Assembly: GCF_030929605.1 (NCBI RefSeq)
Contig: NZ_JAVFVS010000012.1
Coordinates: 248,001 to 312,000 of the forward strand
DNA from: Flavobacterium sp. LHD-80
GTDB taxonomy: Bacteria > Bacteroidota > Bacteroidia > Flavobacteriales > Flavobacteriaceae
Direction of reading: 5' to 3'
DNA length: 64,000 bases
Part shown: positions 8,950 through 17,467 of the stretch, piece after piece
How the letters are laid out: the number at the start of each line of letters is the position of its first letter
Position numbering within the stretch: position 1 is the first letter of the stretch
Position numbers and translations under genes: made by a program
Notes under the pieces: model-generated
What the model was told of the DNA's origin: nothing
What the model saw: only the letters and a program-made list of their open reading frames with translations
The model's database searches: none

Positions 8950-10413
8950 TTATTTTTTTAATTGATCTAAAATTTCTTTTACAGTTTCCATATCATCAAA
9001 ATGATGGCGAACACCGTTTATTTCTTGATACGTCTCATGTCCTTTTCCTGCAATAAGAATAATATCATTTGGCTGAGCCAATTGACAAGCCGTTTTTATA
9101 GCTTGTTTTCTGTCTGTAATTCTTAATATTCTTTTGTAATTATGAGCTTCAACTCCTTTTTCCATTTCGTCTAAAATCACTTCTGGATCTTCGTTTCTTG
9201 GATTATCGGAAGTTAAAATTGCTTTGTCACTCAAGTCTGAAGCAATTTTTGCCATAATTGGTCTTTTCGTTTTATCTCTATTTCCGCCACAACCTACAAC
9301 TGTAATCAATTGTTCGTTTTTTGTACGGATATCATTGATCGTTTTTAAAACATTATCTAAAGCATCTGGCGTGTGTGCATAATCGACGATTGCTGTAATG
9401 TTTCCTTCTGAAACAATATATTGAAAACGTCCCGAAACACTTTCTAAATCAGACAGTAAGCGTAACGCTTCAAGACTATCCATTCCTAATTCAATTGCAG
9501 TTCCATAAATTGCTAAAACATTGTATGCATTAAATGTTCCAATCAATTTTACCCAAACTTCATTATCATTTACTTTTAGCAGTAAACCAGACAATTGGCT
9601 TTCTAAAATTGTTGCTTTAAAATCGGCATACGATTTCAAGGCATATGTAAACTTTCTTGCAACCGTATTTTGCAACATTACAGTTCCGTTTTTATCATCA
9701 ATGTTTGATAAAACGAAAGCCGTTTTTGGCAATGAATCAAAGAACGATTTTTTTACATTTCTATATTCTGCAAAAGTTGGATGATAATCTAAATGGTCGT
9801 GCGACAAATTCGTAAAAATACCGCCAACAAAATGTAATGCCTCTGTTCTTTTTTGATGAATTCCGTGTGAACTCACTTCCATAAAACAATGCGTTACCCC
9901 AGCTTCGATCATTTCATTTAAATAATGATTAATCGTAATAGAATCTGGTGTTGTATGCGTTGCAGGATATTCTGTTTCGTCAACCATAATTTTTACAGTT
10001 GATAATAACCCAACTTTAAAACCTGCTTTTTTAAACAATTGAAACAACAATGATGCGATTGTAGTTTTACCGTTTGTTCCCGTTACTCCAACTAATTTTA
10101 ATTTTTCAGATGGATTTCCGAAATAATTTGCAGCAATAAAAGCCAAAGCTGCATTCGTATCTTGTACCTGAATATAAGTAATCCCTTTTTCAATAGTTGA
10201 AGGCAAAGTATCACAAATAACTGCAATAGCACCAAGTTCAATTGCTTTTTGAATGTAATCATGTCCATCAGAAAGTGAACCGCGAATGGCAACAAAAATA
10301 TCACCTGATTCTACTTTACGAGAATCAAATTCAATTTTTTGAATGTCAATTTCTGTCGAACCTGTTACCGACTCGATTGCTACTTTATATAATATGTCTT
10401 TCAGTATTTTCAC
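8950..10413 (-). CDS. murE: UDP-MurNAc-tripeptide synthetase (meso-DAP type)
   Basis: Mur ligase adding the third stem amino acid to UDP-MurNAc-L-Ala-D-Glu. The 487-residue protein has the ATP loop GTNGKTT at 112-118, the SSHGIHQKR segment near 181, and the amino-acid selectivity motif DNPR at residues 403-406. DNPR is the form associated with meso-diaminopimelate, so the wall is predicted to be the A1-gamma DAP type usual for Gram-negatives. Its start overlaps the end of the upstream PBP gene by 4 bases. murF, which often follows, is not present here. Confidence 0.96.
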   Translation of the reverse strand: MKILKDILYKVAIESVTGSTEIDIQKIEFDSRKVESGDIFVAIRGSLSDGHDYIQKAIELGAIAVICDTLPSTIEKGITYIQVQDTNAALAFIAANYFGNPSEKLKLVGVTGTNGKTTIASLLFQLFKKAGFKVGLLSTVKIMVDETEYPATHTTPDSITINHYLNEMIEAGVTHCFMEVSSHGIHQKRTEALHFVGGIFTNLSHDHLDYHPTFAEYRNVKKSFFDSLPKTAFVLSNIDDKNGTVMLQNTVARKFTYALKSYADFKATILESQLSGLLLKVNDNEVWVKLIGTFNAYNVLAIYGTAIELGMDSLEALRLLSDLESVSGRFQYIVSEGNITAIVDYAHTPDALDNVLKTINDIRTKNEQLITVVGCGGNRDKTKRPIMAKIASDLSDKAILTSDNPRNEDPEVILDEMEKGVEAHNYKRILRITDRKQAIKTACQLAQPNDIILIAGKGHETYQEINGVRHHFDDMETVKEILDQLKK

Positions 10414-12416
10414 GATAATTCTAATACTATAATTGCGTTTCTACTAATATTTTGACCAGCTTGAATCGATTGATTCTTCACTTTTCCTACTCCGTTTACT
10501 TTTACTTTTAAACCTAAATTTTCAAGTAAAGCAATTGCATCCATTCCTGGCATTCCTTTTAAATTCGGAATTACACTTGTTTTTGTATTTGATACTTTTT
10601 CAAACTTAGCATAACTGATTTCCTGTTTTGGAATTTTAGAATCCAGCTGCTTTATTTTATTTGTTGAAGGCGCATCTGTAAATATTTTTTGGGCAATTCT
10701 TTTAAAAACTGGACCCGCAACGTCTGCTCCGTAATAATTATTTTTTGATGTATTAGGTTTATGAACCACTACAATACAAGAATATTTTGGATGATCTGCT
10801 GGAAAATACCCAACAAAAGAAGACGCATAATACATTCCTTCTCTTCCCGCTTTACCATAATTCACCATAGCTGTTCCTGTTTTTCCTGCCATTGGAAAAT
10901 CTTTCGAATACAACTTAGACGCAGTTCCTTTTTTTACCACATTTTGCAAAACTGCTTTTACTTTTTTAAGCGTTTCAGGCGAACAAACCTTTGGATTAAT
11001 TACTTCTGTATCAAACTTTTTAATCGTTTTATTCCATTCCTTTATTTCCGAAACAAACTGTGGTTTTACCATTACCCCATTATTCGCCACCGAATTATAA
11101 AAAGCTAAGGTCTGCATTGGAGTAACTGAAACCGAGTATCCAAAAGCCATCCACGGAAGTGAAATTCCTGACCAGCTTTTATCTCCAGGATGTGGAATAA
11201 TTGGCCTTCCTTCTCCTTTAAAATGCAATCCTAAAGGTTTATCTAAACCAAAACTTTTAATATGATCTACAAATTTTGACGGATTGCTTTTATAATTATC
11301 ATAAACTGCCTGAACCATTACCGTATTTGACGAAAGTTCAAATCCGCGAGCTAAGGAAACTTTTCCGTAACCCCCTTTATGCGAATCACGTACAGATCTT
11401 CCATAATATTTAACCACACCATCGTGACTATCATAAACAGTGCTTGTATCGGCCACTTTATCTTCTAGAATCGACATTAAATCGACCAATTTAAAAGTCG
11501 ATCCTGGTTCGTGAGACTCTGCTACAGCATAATTTGTAGTTTCAATATAAGACCCGTCTTCCTGTCTTCCTAAATTTGAAATCGCTTTTACATAACCCGT
11601 TTCAGTTTCCATTACCACCACACAGCCGTGATCTGCTTCATATTCTTGAAGTTGTTTCAATAAAGCATGATGTGCAATATCCTGAATAAAAACATCAATT
11701 GTCGAAATCACATCGTAACCATCAATAGGATCTACTTCGTTTACATCACGAATTGGTTTCCACTGGCCTTTTGCAATTTTTTGTTTTAGAATTTTTCCGT
11801 CTTTTCCGTTCAAATAACTTTTAAAAGCCCATTCAATTCCTTTTCCAACTTCAATTCCTGTTGCTGGATCAATTCGGTCGTAACCAATGGTTCTTTCAGC
11901 AATCTTCCCTATCGGATGTTTTCTAACGGTCTCTTGTTCAATTATGATTCCGCCTTTAAAAGCACCTAAACTAAATAATGGAAAACCTTTAATTTTCACA
12001 TAATCCGTATAACTTAAATTACGGGCAATCAAATAATAACGATTTTTATTTGCTCTGGCTTTTCTTAATTCCTGTTCGTAATATCCTGCAGGTCTATCCA
12101 AAACAGTCGCCAATGAATCTGATAATGCTTTTACATGCTTCTCAAAAGTTTCAGTTTTTGGCGCTTTAGCATCAAAACGAATTTCATAATTCGGGATTGA
12201 TGTTGCCAACAAACTTCCGTCAGCCGAGTAAATATTTCCTTTGTTTGCCGGAATTACAAAATTTCGAACCGTACGCTGTTTCGCCAGTTTTCTATAGTAA
12301 TCTCCTTCAACCCATTGAATATTGGTTAATTTAACGACAATAGCAATTGCCATCATAAAGATGAAAACTGCTACGAGGTAAATTCTGTAGGATATATGTT
12401 TATCGTCTACTGCCAT
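10410..12416 (-). CDS. ftsI: Class B penicillin-binding protein with PASTA domain (FtsI-like)
   Basis: Septal D,D-transpeptidase that cross-links new peptidoglycan. The 668-residue protein has one N-terminal membrane anchor (about residues 11-30), a PBP dimer domain, and the transpeptidase motifs STFK at 306-309 (active Ser306), SSN at 362-364 and KTG at 512-514. The last 55 or so residues fold as a PASTA domain by pattern (VIPNLKGMPGMDAIALLENLGL). PASTA is unusual in proteobacterial FtsI but expected in Bacteroidota. It overlaps the ftsL-like gene by 10 bases and murE by 4. Confidence 0.95.
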   Translation of the reverse strand: MAVDDKHISYRIYLVAVFIFMMAIAIVVKLTNIQWVEGDYYRKLAKQRTVRNFVIPANKGNIYSADGSLLATSIPNYEIRFDAKAPKTETFEKHVKALSDSLATVLDRPAGYYEQELRKARANKNRYYLIARNLSYTDYVKIKGFPLFSLGAFKGGIIIEQETVRKHPIGKIAERTIGYDRIDPATGIEVGKGIEWAFKSYLNGKDGKILKQKIAKGQWKPIRDVNEVDPIDGYDVISTIDVFIQDIAHHALLKQLQEYEADHGCVVVMETETGYVKAISNLGRQEDGSYIETTNYAVAESHEPGSTFKLVDLMSILEDKVADTSTVYDSHDGVVKYYGRSVRDSHKGGYGKVSLARGFELSSNTVMVQAVYDNYKSNPSKFVDHIKSFGLDKPLGLHFKGEGRPIIPHPGDKSWSGISLPWMAFGYSVSVTPMQTLAFYNSVANNGVMVKPQFVSEIKEWNKTIKKFDTEVINPKVCSPETLKKVKAVLQNVVKKGTASKLYSKDFPMAGKTGTAMVNYGKAGREGMYYASSFVGYFPADHPKYSCIVVVHKPNTSKNNYYGADVAGPVFKRIAQKIFTDAPSTNKIKQLDSKIPKQEISYAKFEKVSNTKTSVIPNLKGMPGMDAIALLENLGLKVKVNGVGKVKNQSIQAGQNISRNAIIVLELS

Positions 12417-12754
12417 ATTCTTTTAAAGAAACTTTTTTCTTCTTCTTTTTTAACTTCTATTTTTATTGGAGGAACCGTTGATGGAAAAATCTGCTTTTCA
12501 AGCATTTTGTCCGAAATCGTTGATTCCATTTTTAATTTCATCAATTCTGAACGTCGATCTACAAATTCTGATCTTAATTCTTTTACTTCATTATTTAGTT
12601 TTGCAATTTCAAAAACCTTTTGTTCGTATCGCTGTGTATTGGCAATCATCAAAATGGCAAGCAAAATGATAAAAACAATGAATCGCCAATTTTTAATTGC
12701 GTCATCATTGATCAAGAATCTTGCTTTTAATATGCCAAATACTCCACTTTTCAT
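12407..12754 (-). CDS. FtsL-like small bitopic division protein
   Basis: A 115-residue protein with one membrane segment at about residues 24-40 followed by a heptad-rich helix (EIAKLNNEVKELRSEFVDR) that should form a coiled coil, the topology of FtsL. Primary sequence is poorly conserved in this family, so the name follows from size, topology and the slot between rsmH and the class B PBP. In other bacteria FtsL pairs with FtsB and FtsQ to activate FtsW and FtsI. It overlaps the PBP start by 10 bases. Confidence 0.82.
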   Translation of the reverse strand: MKSGVFGILKARFLINDDAIKNWRFIVFIILLAILMIANTQRYEQKVFEIAKLNNEVKELRSEFVDRRSELMKLKMESTISDKMLEKQIFPSTVPPIKIEVKKEEEKSFFKRIWQ

Positions 12755-12769
12755 TTTTCTACCTTAATA

Positions 12770-13678
12770 TTATATCTTCTCTGCAATTCTCAATTTTGCG
12801 CTTCTTGCTCTATTGTTGATTTTAATCTCAGCTTCATCAGGAACAATTAATTTTCCGATAGTTTTAAACGGAACTGAAAAATTTCCGTAAAAATCGCGTT
12901 CTGGCTCTCCTTCAAACATTCCATTTTTGATAAATCTTTTTACCAATCTGTCTTCTAAAGAATGATATGAGATTACAGAGAATCTTCCACCTGGATTTAA
13001 AATTTCTAATGACTGCTCAATAAATTCTTTCAGAACGTCCATTTCCTGATTTACCTCAATTCGAATGGCTTGATAAATTTGAGCCAATATTTTATTTCGA
13101 ATTTTCTCAGGAAGATATTTTTTCAAAATCTCTTTCAATTCATCTGTTGTTTTGATCGGATAACCTTGTCTTGCCTCAACAATTGTTCTTGCCAAAACCG
13201 GCGCATTCTTCAACTCCCCATAATCAAAAAAAACACGACGTAAATCCTGTTCTTCATATTCGTTAACCACCCGATAAGCATTTAAATCATTTTTTTGACT
13301 CATCCGCATATCCAGTTCGGCATCAAATCTTGTTGAGAAACCTCTTTCTGGAACATCAAACTGATGTGATGAAACACCTAAATCAGCTAAAATTCCGTCG
13401 ACACTTTTTACACCGTGAAAACGAAGAAATCTTTTTATGAATCTGAAGTTTTCATTAATTAAGGTAAACCTTTCATCTGGCAGTGCATTTGCGAGTGCAT
13501 CCTCATCTTGATCAAAAGCAAATAATTTTCCATTTGGCCCCAAGCGTCTCAAAATTTCTTTTGAATGACCACCGCCTCCAAAGGTTACATCCACATACAC
13601 ACCATCTGGCTTAATATTTAAACCATCAACTGTTGGATGAAGCAAAACCGGATTATGATATTCCATTGTCGTCGTCAT
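12770..13678 (-). CDS. rsmH: 16S rRNA (cytosine(1402)-N(4))-methyltransferase
   Basis: SAM-dependent methyltransferase modifying C1402 of 16S rRNA in the P site. The 302-residue protein has the SAM loop VTFGGGGHSKEI near residue 31, the segment GVSSHQFDVPERGFS, and the C-terminal ISYHSLEDRLVKRF motif. Its start overlaps mraZ by 26 bases. A second in-frame ATG at 13666 (MEYHNPVLL) would match the common family N-terminus and reduce the overlap to 14 bases, so the exact start is open. Confidence 0.96.
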   Translation of the reverse strand: MTTTMEYHNPVLLHPTVDGLNIKPDGVYVDVTFGGGGHSKEILRRLGPNGKLFAFDQDEDALANALPDERFTLINENFRFIKRFLRFHGVKSVDGILADLGVSSHQFDVPERGFSTRFDAELDMRMSQKNDLNAYRVVNEYEEQDLRRVFFDYGELKNAPVLARTIVEARQGYPIKTTDELKEILKKYLPEKIRNKILAQIYQAIRIEVNQEMDVLKEFIEQSLEILNPGGRFSVISYHSLEDRLVKRFIKNGMFEGEPERDFYGNFSVPFKTIGKLIVPDEAEIKINNRARSAKLRIAEKI

Positions 13679-14135
13679 TAATATTTCCCATTACCTCCTC
13701 GGCTAAATCAGCAAAATCCATATCTTCGCCGCTTATTGATTTTTCGTATAAATCTTTATCCCAAATTTCCACAATATTAACCGCAGAAGAAAAAACAACA
13801 TCTTTAGAAATACTTGAAAAAGCCACCAAATCTTTTGGAACCAGCAATCTTCCTAACGCATCAATCTCTACCATTTTAACACCAGCAGTAAATCTTCGAA
13901 TGAAATCATTGTTCTTTTTTACAAAACGATTAAGCTTGTTGATTTTTTGCATCATCAAGTTCCATTCTTCCATTGGGTACAATTCTAAACACGGCTGAAA
14001 AACGGAACGCTTCAAAACGAAACCGTCCTGAAGAGAGGAAGCCAATTGCTTTTTCAAAGGTGCAGGCATCATTAGCCTTCCTTTAGCATCAACTTTACAC
14101 TCATATGTCCCTACAATTGTGTTCAAAAAAATCAA
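13653..14135 (-). CDS. mraZ: Transcriptional regulator MraZ
   Basis: DNA-binding protein with two SpoVT/AbrB-like repeats that controls the dcw operon. Each repeat carries the family pattern: VDAKGRLMMP near residue 16 and IDALGRLLVP near residue 94. The reading frame has no ATG. It can begin at TTG 14135-14133 (160 residues) or TTG 14126-14124 (157 residues, MNTIVGTYECK), and the second agrees better with other MraZ N-termini. It is the first gene of the dcw cluster and lies just below a -7 box and five GTGGT boxes that it probably binds. Confidence 0.93.
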   Translation of the reverse strand: MIFLNTIVGTYECKVDAKGRLMMPAPLKKQLASSLQDGFVLKRSVFQPCLELYPMEEWNLMMQKINKLNRFVKKNNDFIRRFTAGVKMVEIDALGRLLVPKDLVAFSSISKDVVFSSAVNIVEIWDKDLYEKSISGEDMDFADLAEEVMGNINDDDNGIS

Positions 14136-14151
14136 TTAAGATGTTATAGGA

Positions 14152-14159
14152 CAAAAATA
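14152..14159 (-). promoter_or_regulatory. Predicted -7 box of the dcw operon promoter
   Basis: On the minus strand this reads TATTTTTG, matching the Bacteroidota -7 consensus TAnnTTTG. Initiation about 5-8 bases downstream would leave a leader of only about 10 bases before the first TTG of mraZ. No clear TTG -33 element is seen at the usual spacing; that region is taken up by the GTGGT boxes, so a regulator bound there would compete with polymerase. Confidence 0.55.
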
Positions 14160-14170
14160 TAAAAAATATT

Positions 14171-14227
14171 ACCACATTTTACCACAATATACCACTTTGT
14201 TAATAAGTTTAACCACTTTTCTACCAC
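14171..14227 (-). promoter_or_regulatory. Five GTGGT boxes, probable MraZ operator
   Basis: ACCAC on the plus strand (GTGGT on the minus strand) begins at 14171, 14181, 14191, 14212 and 14223. Spacings are 10, 10, 21 and 11 bases, one or two helical turns, so all boxes face the same side of the DNA. Known MraZ operators are tandem short G-rich boxes at about 10-bp pitch just upstream of mraZ (TGGGN in E. coli). The position here, directly upstream of the mraZ -7 box, supports autoregulation. The binding itself is inferred. Confidence 0.7.
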
Positions 14228-14468
14228 CTAAACTAAACAATAGACAATCAATACTTTAACTTATTATTAGCGTTTTCTTAATATCATTAATCATTCAAAA
14301 ATAATAAGCACTAATTTTCTTAAAAAAATGCTTATTATGCCGATTTCTTAACATTTGCCATTTTTCTTAAAAAGCACTCTAAAACCTGATTTTTAACCAC
14401 TTAGATATTCTACAAAAATTATCTAGTTAAAAAACGGCAGCAAAAATTCATTTTTATTTATTAAACCC
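14228..14468. other. AT-rich divergent intergenic region
   Basis: Between the MraZ boxes and the hydrolase promoter is about 240 bases of very AT-rich DNA without a convincing gene, RNA or strong hairpin. A few scattered TTCTTAA motifs recur (near 14274, 14317, 14346 and 14364), but I cannot assign them a role. Confidence 0.5.
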
Positions 14469-14476
14469 TATATTTG
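14469..14476 (+). promoter_or_regulatory. Predicted -7 box for the hydrolase-engB unit
   Basis: TATATTTG fits TAnnTTTG and lies 27 bases before the ATG at 14504. No good TTG -33 element is visible, so the promoter may be weak or activator-dependent. Confidence 0.45.
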
Positions 14477-14503
14477 TCGAAATTGAAATTGGCATTAGAT
14501 TAA

Positions 14504-15268
14504 ATGGACAAACACTACAAAAAAGAAGGCAAATACAGCTATTTTGAAGCTGGAGAAGGAACTCCTATCGTAATTTTACACGGGTTAATGGGAGGCCTTA
14601 GTAATTTTGATGGTGTAGCGCAATATTTCCCATCGAAAGGATACAAAGTTGTTATCCCGGATTTGCCAATCTACACACAAAGCATTTTAAAAACTAATGT
14701 GAAAAGTTTTGCTAAATACGTAAAAGACTTCATCACCTTTAAAGGTTTTGATAAAGTTATTTTATTAGGAAATTCATTGGGCGGACACATTGCGTTGTAC
14801 CACACAAAGTTATATCCTGAAAAAGTTGCTGGACTTGTAATTACCGGAAGTTCTGGACTTTATGAAAGTGCAATGGGCGACAGTTACCCAAGAAGAGGCG
14901 ATTATGAATACATCAAAAAGAAAGCTGAAGATGTATTTTATGACCCAAAAATTGCAACTCCTGAACTTATTGATGAAGTATACGCAACTGCAAATGACCG
15001 TATTAAGCTGATTAAAACTTTAACGATTGCTAAAAGTGCAATTCGTCATAATATGGCTAAAGATTTACCAAAAATGACAGTGGAAACCTGTATTATTTGG
15101 GGTAAAAACGACTCTGTAACACCTCCAAATGTTGCCGAAGAATTTGATAAATTATTGCCTAATTCAACTTTGTATTGGATTGACAAATGTGGACATGCCG
15201 CTATGATGGAACATCCTGATGAATTCAACGAGATTCTTGAAAAATGGCTTACTGAGCAGAAATTTTAG
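14504..15268 (+). CDS. Alpha/beta-fold hydrolase
   Basis: A 254-residue cytosolic hydrolase of unknown substrate. The oxyanion-region HGLMGG is near residue 26, the nucleophile elbow is GNSLGGH with Ser91, the acid is probably in WGKNDSVTPP near residue 202, and the histidine in KCGHAAMMEHP near 230. The triad order and spacing match esterases and C-C hydrolases of the family. It is 43 bases upstream of engB on the same strand, so they may be co-transcribed. No signal peptide is present. Confidence 0.88.
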   Translation: MDKHYKKEGKYSYFEAGEGTPIVILHGLMGGLSNFDGVAQYFPSKGYKVVIPDLPIYTQSILKTNVKSFAKYVKDFITFKGFDKVILLGNSLGGHIALYHTKLYPEKVAGLVITGSSGLYESAMGDSYPRRGDYEYIKKKAEDVFYDPKIATPELIDEVYATANDRIKLIKTLTIAKSAIRHNMAKDLPKMTVETCIIWGKNDSVTPPNVAEEFDKLLPNSTLYWIDKCGHAAMMEHPDEFNEILEKWLTEQKF

Positions 15269-15311
15269 CATTCGACTTTCGACTTTTAAGAAAGTTTAAA
15301 AACAAAAAAAC

Positions 15312-15932
15312 ATGAAAATTACTTCTGCCGAATTTATTGTCAGTAATTCTGATGCTTCTAAATGCCCGGCTGAATTTTTACCGGAATACGCATTTATTGG
15401 CCGATCAAACGTGGGTAAATCTTCGTTGATCAACATGATTACCAATCATAAAAATTTAGCAAAAACATCAGGAAGACCTGGAAAAACACAATTAATAAAT
15501 CACTTTAAAATCAATAATAATTGGTTTTTAGTCGATTTACCAGGTTATGGTTATGCTAAAGTTTCTAAAAAAACAAAATCTGTTTTTCAGCAATTTATTA
15601 CAGATTATTTTGAAAACAGAGAACAGCTTGTATGCGCTTTTGTTTTAATCGACATTCGCCACGAAGCTCAAAATATTGACATTGAATTTATGTCGTATAT
15701 GGGAGAAAGCGAAATTCCGTTTTGCATTATTTTCACCAAAGCCGACAAAATCAGCAGAACAAAAGTTGATTCGCACATAGCAGCATACAAAAAACAAATG
15801 TATGCCAACAACTGGGCTGAAATGCCTCATTATTTTGTTACCTCATCGACAGAATCAATTGGAAAAGAAGAGCTTTTAACTTATATCGACGAAGTAAATC
15901 AAGAAGTTTTTAAAAACAACTCTGGCTTTTAA
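15312..15932 (+). CDS. engB: Ribosome biogenesis GTP-binding protein EngB (YihA/YsxC)
   Basis: TRAFAC GTPase needed for 50S subunit maturation in bacteria. The 206-residue protein has the G1 loop GRSNVGKSS at residues 30-38, G3 DLPGYGYAKV near 74, and G4 TKAD near 143. Length is typical. A strong hairpin follows it at 15954-16021. Confidence 0.95.
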   Translation: MKITSAEFIVSNSDASKCPAEFLPEYAFIGRSNVGKSSLINMITNHKNLAKTSGRPGKTQLINHFKINNNWFLVDLPGYGYAKVSKKTKSVFQQFITDYFENREQLVCAFVLIDIRHEAQNIDIEFMSYMGESEIPFCIIFTKADKISRTKVDSHIAAYKKQMYANNWAEMPHYFVTSSTESIGKEELLTYIDEVNQEVFKNNSGF

Positions 15933-15953
15933 ATTCTGAACTTTTAAAATACA

Positions 15954-16021
15954 CAATAAAAAAAATCCCAAATTCCAATTTTATCCCGAGGCTTCGGGAG
16001 GAATTTGGGATTTTTTTATTG
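15954..16021. terminator. Bidirectional terminator hairpin after engB
   Basis: A long stem (CAATAAAA...ATCCCAAATTCC paired with its complement) is capped by an inner stem CCCGA-GGCT-TCGGG at 15985-15998. The outer arms supply an A-run and a T-run, so it could end transcription in both directions. A near-identical hairpin occurs at 16716-16782. Confidence 0.8.
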
Positions 16022-16034
16022 GGATTTCTTTTCC

Positions 16035-16042
16035 TACTTTTG
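16035..16042 (+). promoter_or_regulatory. Predicted -7 box of the 16063 lipoprotein gene
   Basis: TACTTTTG matches TAnnTTTG and sits 20 bases before the ATG at 16063. It lies just after the terminator, giving this gene its own transcription unit. A well-spaced -33 TTG is not evident. Confidence 0.5.
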
Positions 16043-16062
16043 AACGAATTAACTTATCGTTC

Positions 16063-16695
16063 ATGAAAAAAACCAAATTCATCTGTAGTATAATTTTACT
16101 TTTTGTCCTTTTCTCTTCTTGTAGCACGCCAACATTTCTTTTTTTAACACCTAAACAAACTGGGGTCGATTTTTCATCAGGAAAATGGCTTTTAAACGAA
16201 ATTGACGCACCTAAAAACTCTAAAGATCACTTAACAGCCGAATCCATGGAATTCTTTAGAAAAAACCTTGGCGAACGCATATCCTACATTCATGATGTAA
16301 ATGGATTGCTTGTTCCTCGAAAAATTCCTTTAAATCCCAATAAAACAAAATTAAAAGAATTGAAAGAAGGTACAGGATTTGACTTCTTCATCAATATTTC
16401 CACAAAAAAGAATAAAAGTGACTTCTCTACAATCGAACTATATCAGACTGACAGCGAAACAGGAAAAAATGAAGCTTCGGTAATTGTTGAAATTTATGAT
16501 TTAAATCTGCAACAAATAATTTATTCCCAAAATGTAGTGGGAATCACAAGAAAAGAAGCTTCAGAACCAATGTGGCAAACTGAAAAATCAGATAAACTTA
16601 TAGACAATATCGCATTTTATAAAAACTCCAACCAATTGATGACAAAAGCGTTGAAGAAAATTTTTAAAGACATCGATAAAAAATCAGTGAAATAA
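16063..16695 (+). CDS. Lipoprotein of unknown function
   Basis: A 210-residue protein with a lipoprotein signal peptide: a basic start, a hydrophobic stretch (about 8-18) and a SSC lipobox at about residue 20, followed by STP. After cleavage it should be membrane-anchored in the periplasm or outer membrane. I do not recognise the family. The C-terminal half (VIVEIYDLNLQQIIYSQNVVG) looks like a beta-rich fold. It forms a single-gene unit bounded by two near-identical terminator hairpins. Confidence 0.8.
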   Translation: MKKTKFICSIILLFVLFSSCSTPTFLFLTPKQTGVDFSSGKWLLNEIDAPKNSKDHLTAESMEFFRKNLGERISYIHDVNGLLVPRKIPLNPNKTKLKELKEGTGFDFFINISTKKNKSDFSTIELYQTDSETGKNEASVIVEIYDLNLQQIIYSQNVVGITRKEASEPMWQTEKSDKLIDNIAFYKNSNQLMTKALKKIFKDIDKKSVK

Positions 16696-16715
16696 GTTCC
16701 AAAGTTTAAAATACT

Positions 16716-16782
16716 CAATAAAAAAAAATCCAAATTCCAATTTACGCTGAGGCTTCGGGAGGAATTTGGATTTTCTTTATTG
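16716..16782. terminator. Bidirectional terminator hairpin after the lipoprotein gene
   Basis: The arms CAATAAAAAA...ATCCAAATTCC and the complementary GGAATTTGGAT...TTTATTG enclose the same GAGGCTTCGGGAG core as the hairpin at 15954-16021. The inner stem has decayed here (ACGCTGAGG instead of TCCCGAGG). Its right edge overlaps the last codons of the convergent gene at 16777. Confidence 0.75.
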
Positions 16783-17433
16783 AAATTTTCTTTTCGTTGT
16801 TCTTCTAAAATTCAAGACTTTCCATTCTTTATAAATCAAAAACTGATACAGAATATAAAAAAGAGAATTGAAAAACCAAAAATCAATTATAAACGGCTCT
16901 GTAGATAACACCGAATCACTATTTCCAGACAGAAAAATACCCGCGCTGCTCGTGACATAAATAATTAGCCCATTACAGAAATAGAAATAATTATGCTTAT
17001 GTTTTTTAAAATTTGAAATAATAAAATAGAACGCATAAAACAATAAAGGAATAGAGGTTATTGCCACTTCTATCAAATTAAACTCCCAATAAAGCGAGGG
17101 TTTATTATAATATTGGCACCCTAAAAAAAGCAGTACCAAAACAAACACAATTACCATAATCCGCTTTAATTTCTTATTCGAAAAACTTTTATAAAAAAAC
17201 AAGTTTAGGATAACGAACTGGAAAATAAAATAGTAATGCGAAAGGAAAAAATTAGAATTAGGGTATAAAAATCCGATAATATTGCAAAACAATTCCACAC
17301 AAAATAAAAGAACCAAATAAGCCGTAAAAATACGATATAGTACATCTCTGTTTTTAGAGGTAATAAAAAACCGAATCGCATTTGCAAGTAAGAAAAACAA
17401 TCCGACAAGGCTTACAATAAAAGGAAACAGCAT
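16777..17433 (-). CDS. Multi-pass membrane protein of unknown function
   Basis: A 218-residue, highly hydrophobic and aromatic-rich protein with about six predicted membrane segments, separated by short basic loops (for example TSKNRD near residue 28 and KKHKHN near 142). I do not recognise a catalytic motif. The 3' end lies inside the hairpin at 16716-16782 and another hairpin (17468-17517) stands upstream, so it is probably a monocistronic unit. Composition matches its neighbours. Confidence 0.75.
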   Translation of the reverse strand: MLFPFIVSLVGLFFLLANAIRFFITSKNRDVLYRIFTAYLVLLFCVELFCNIIGFLYPNSNFFLSHYYFIFQFVILNLFFYKSFSNKKLKRIMVIVFVLVLLFLGCQYYNKPSLYWEFNLIEVAITSIPLLFYAFYFIISNFKKHKHNYFYFCNGLIIYVTSSAGIFLSGNSDSVLSTEPFIIDFWFFNSLFYILYQFLIYKEWKVLNFRRTTKRKFQ

Positions 17434-17467
17434 ACTCTATGATTTACGACAATTTACGAAATAAAAA

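Noticed and set aside
13633..13998. 121-codon plus-strand frame across mraZ and rsmH
   Set aside because: It is antisense to two certain genes with a Ser/Thr-rich, motif-free product.
14171..14227. Considered as a small CRISPR-like or satellite array
   Set aside because: The repeated unit is only 5 bases with 5-16 base spacers and lies exactly upstream of mraZ, which fits operator boxes far better.
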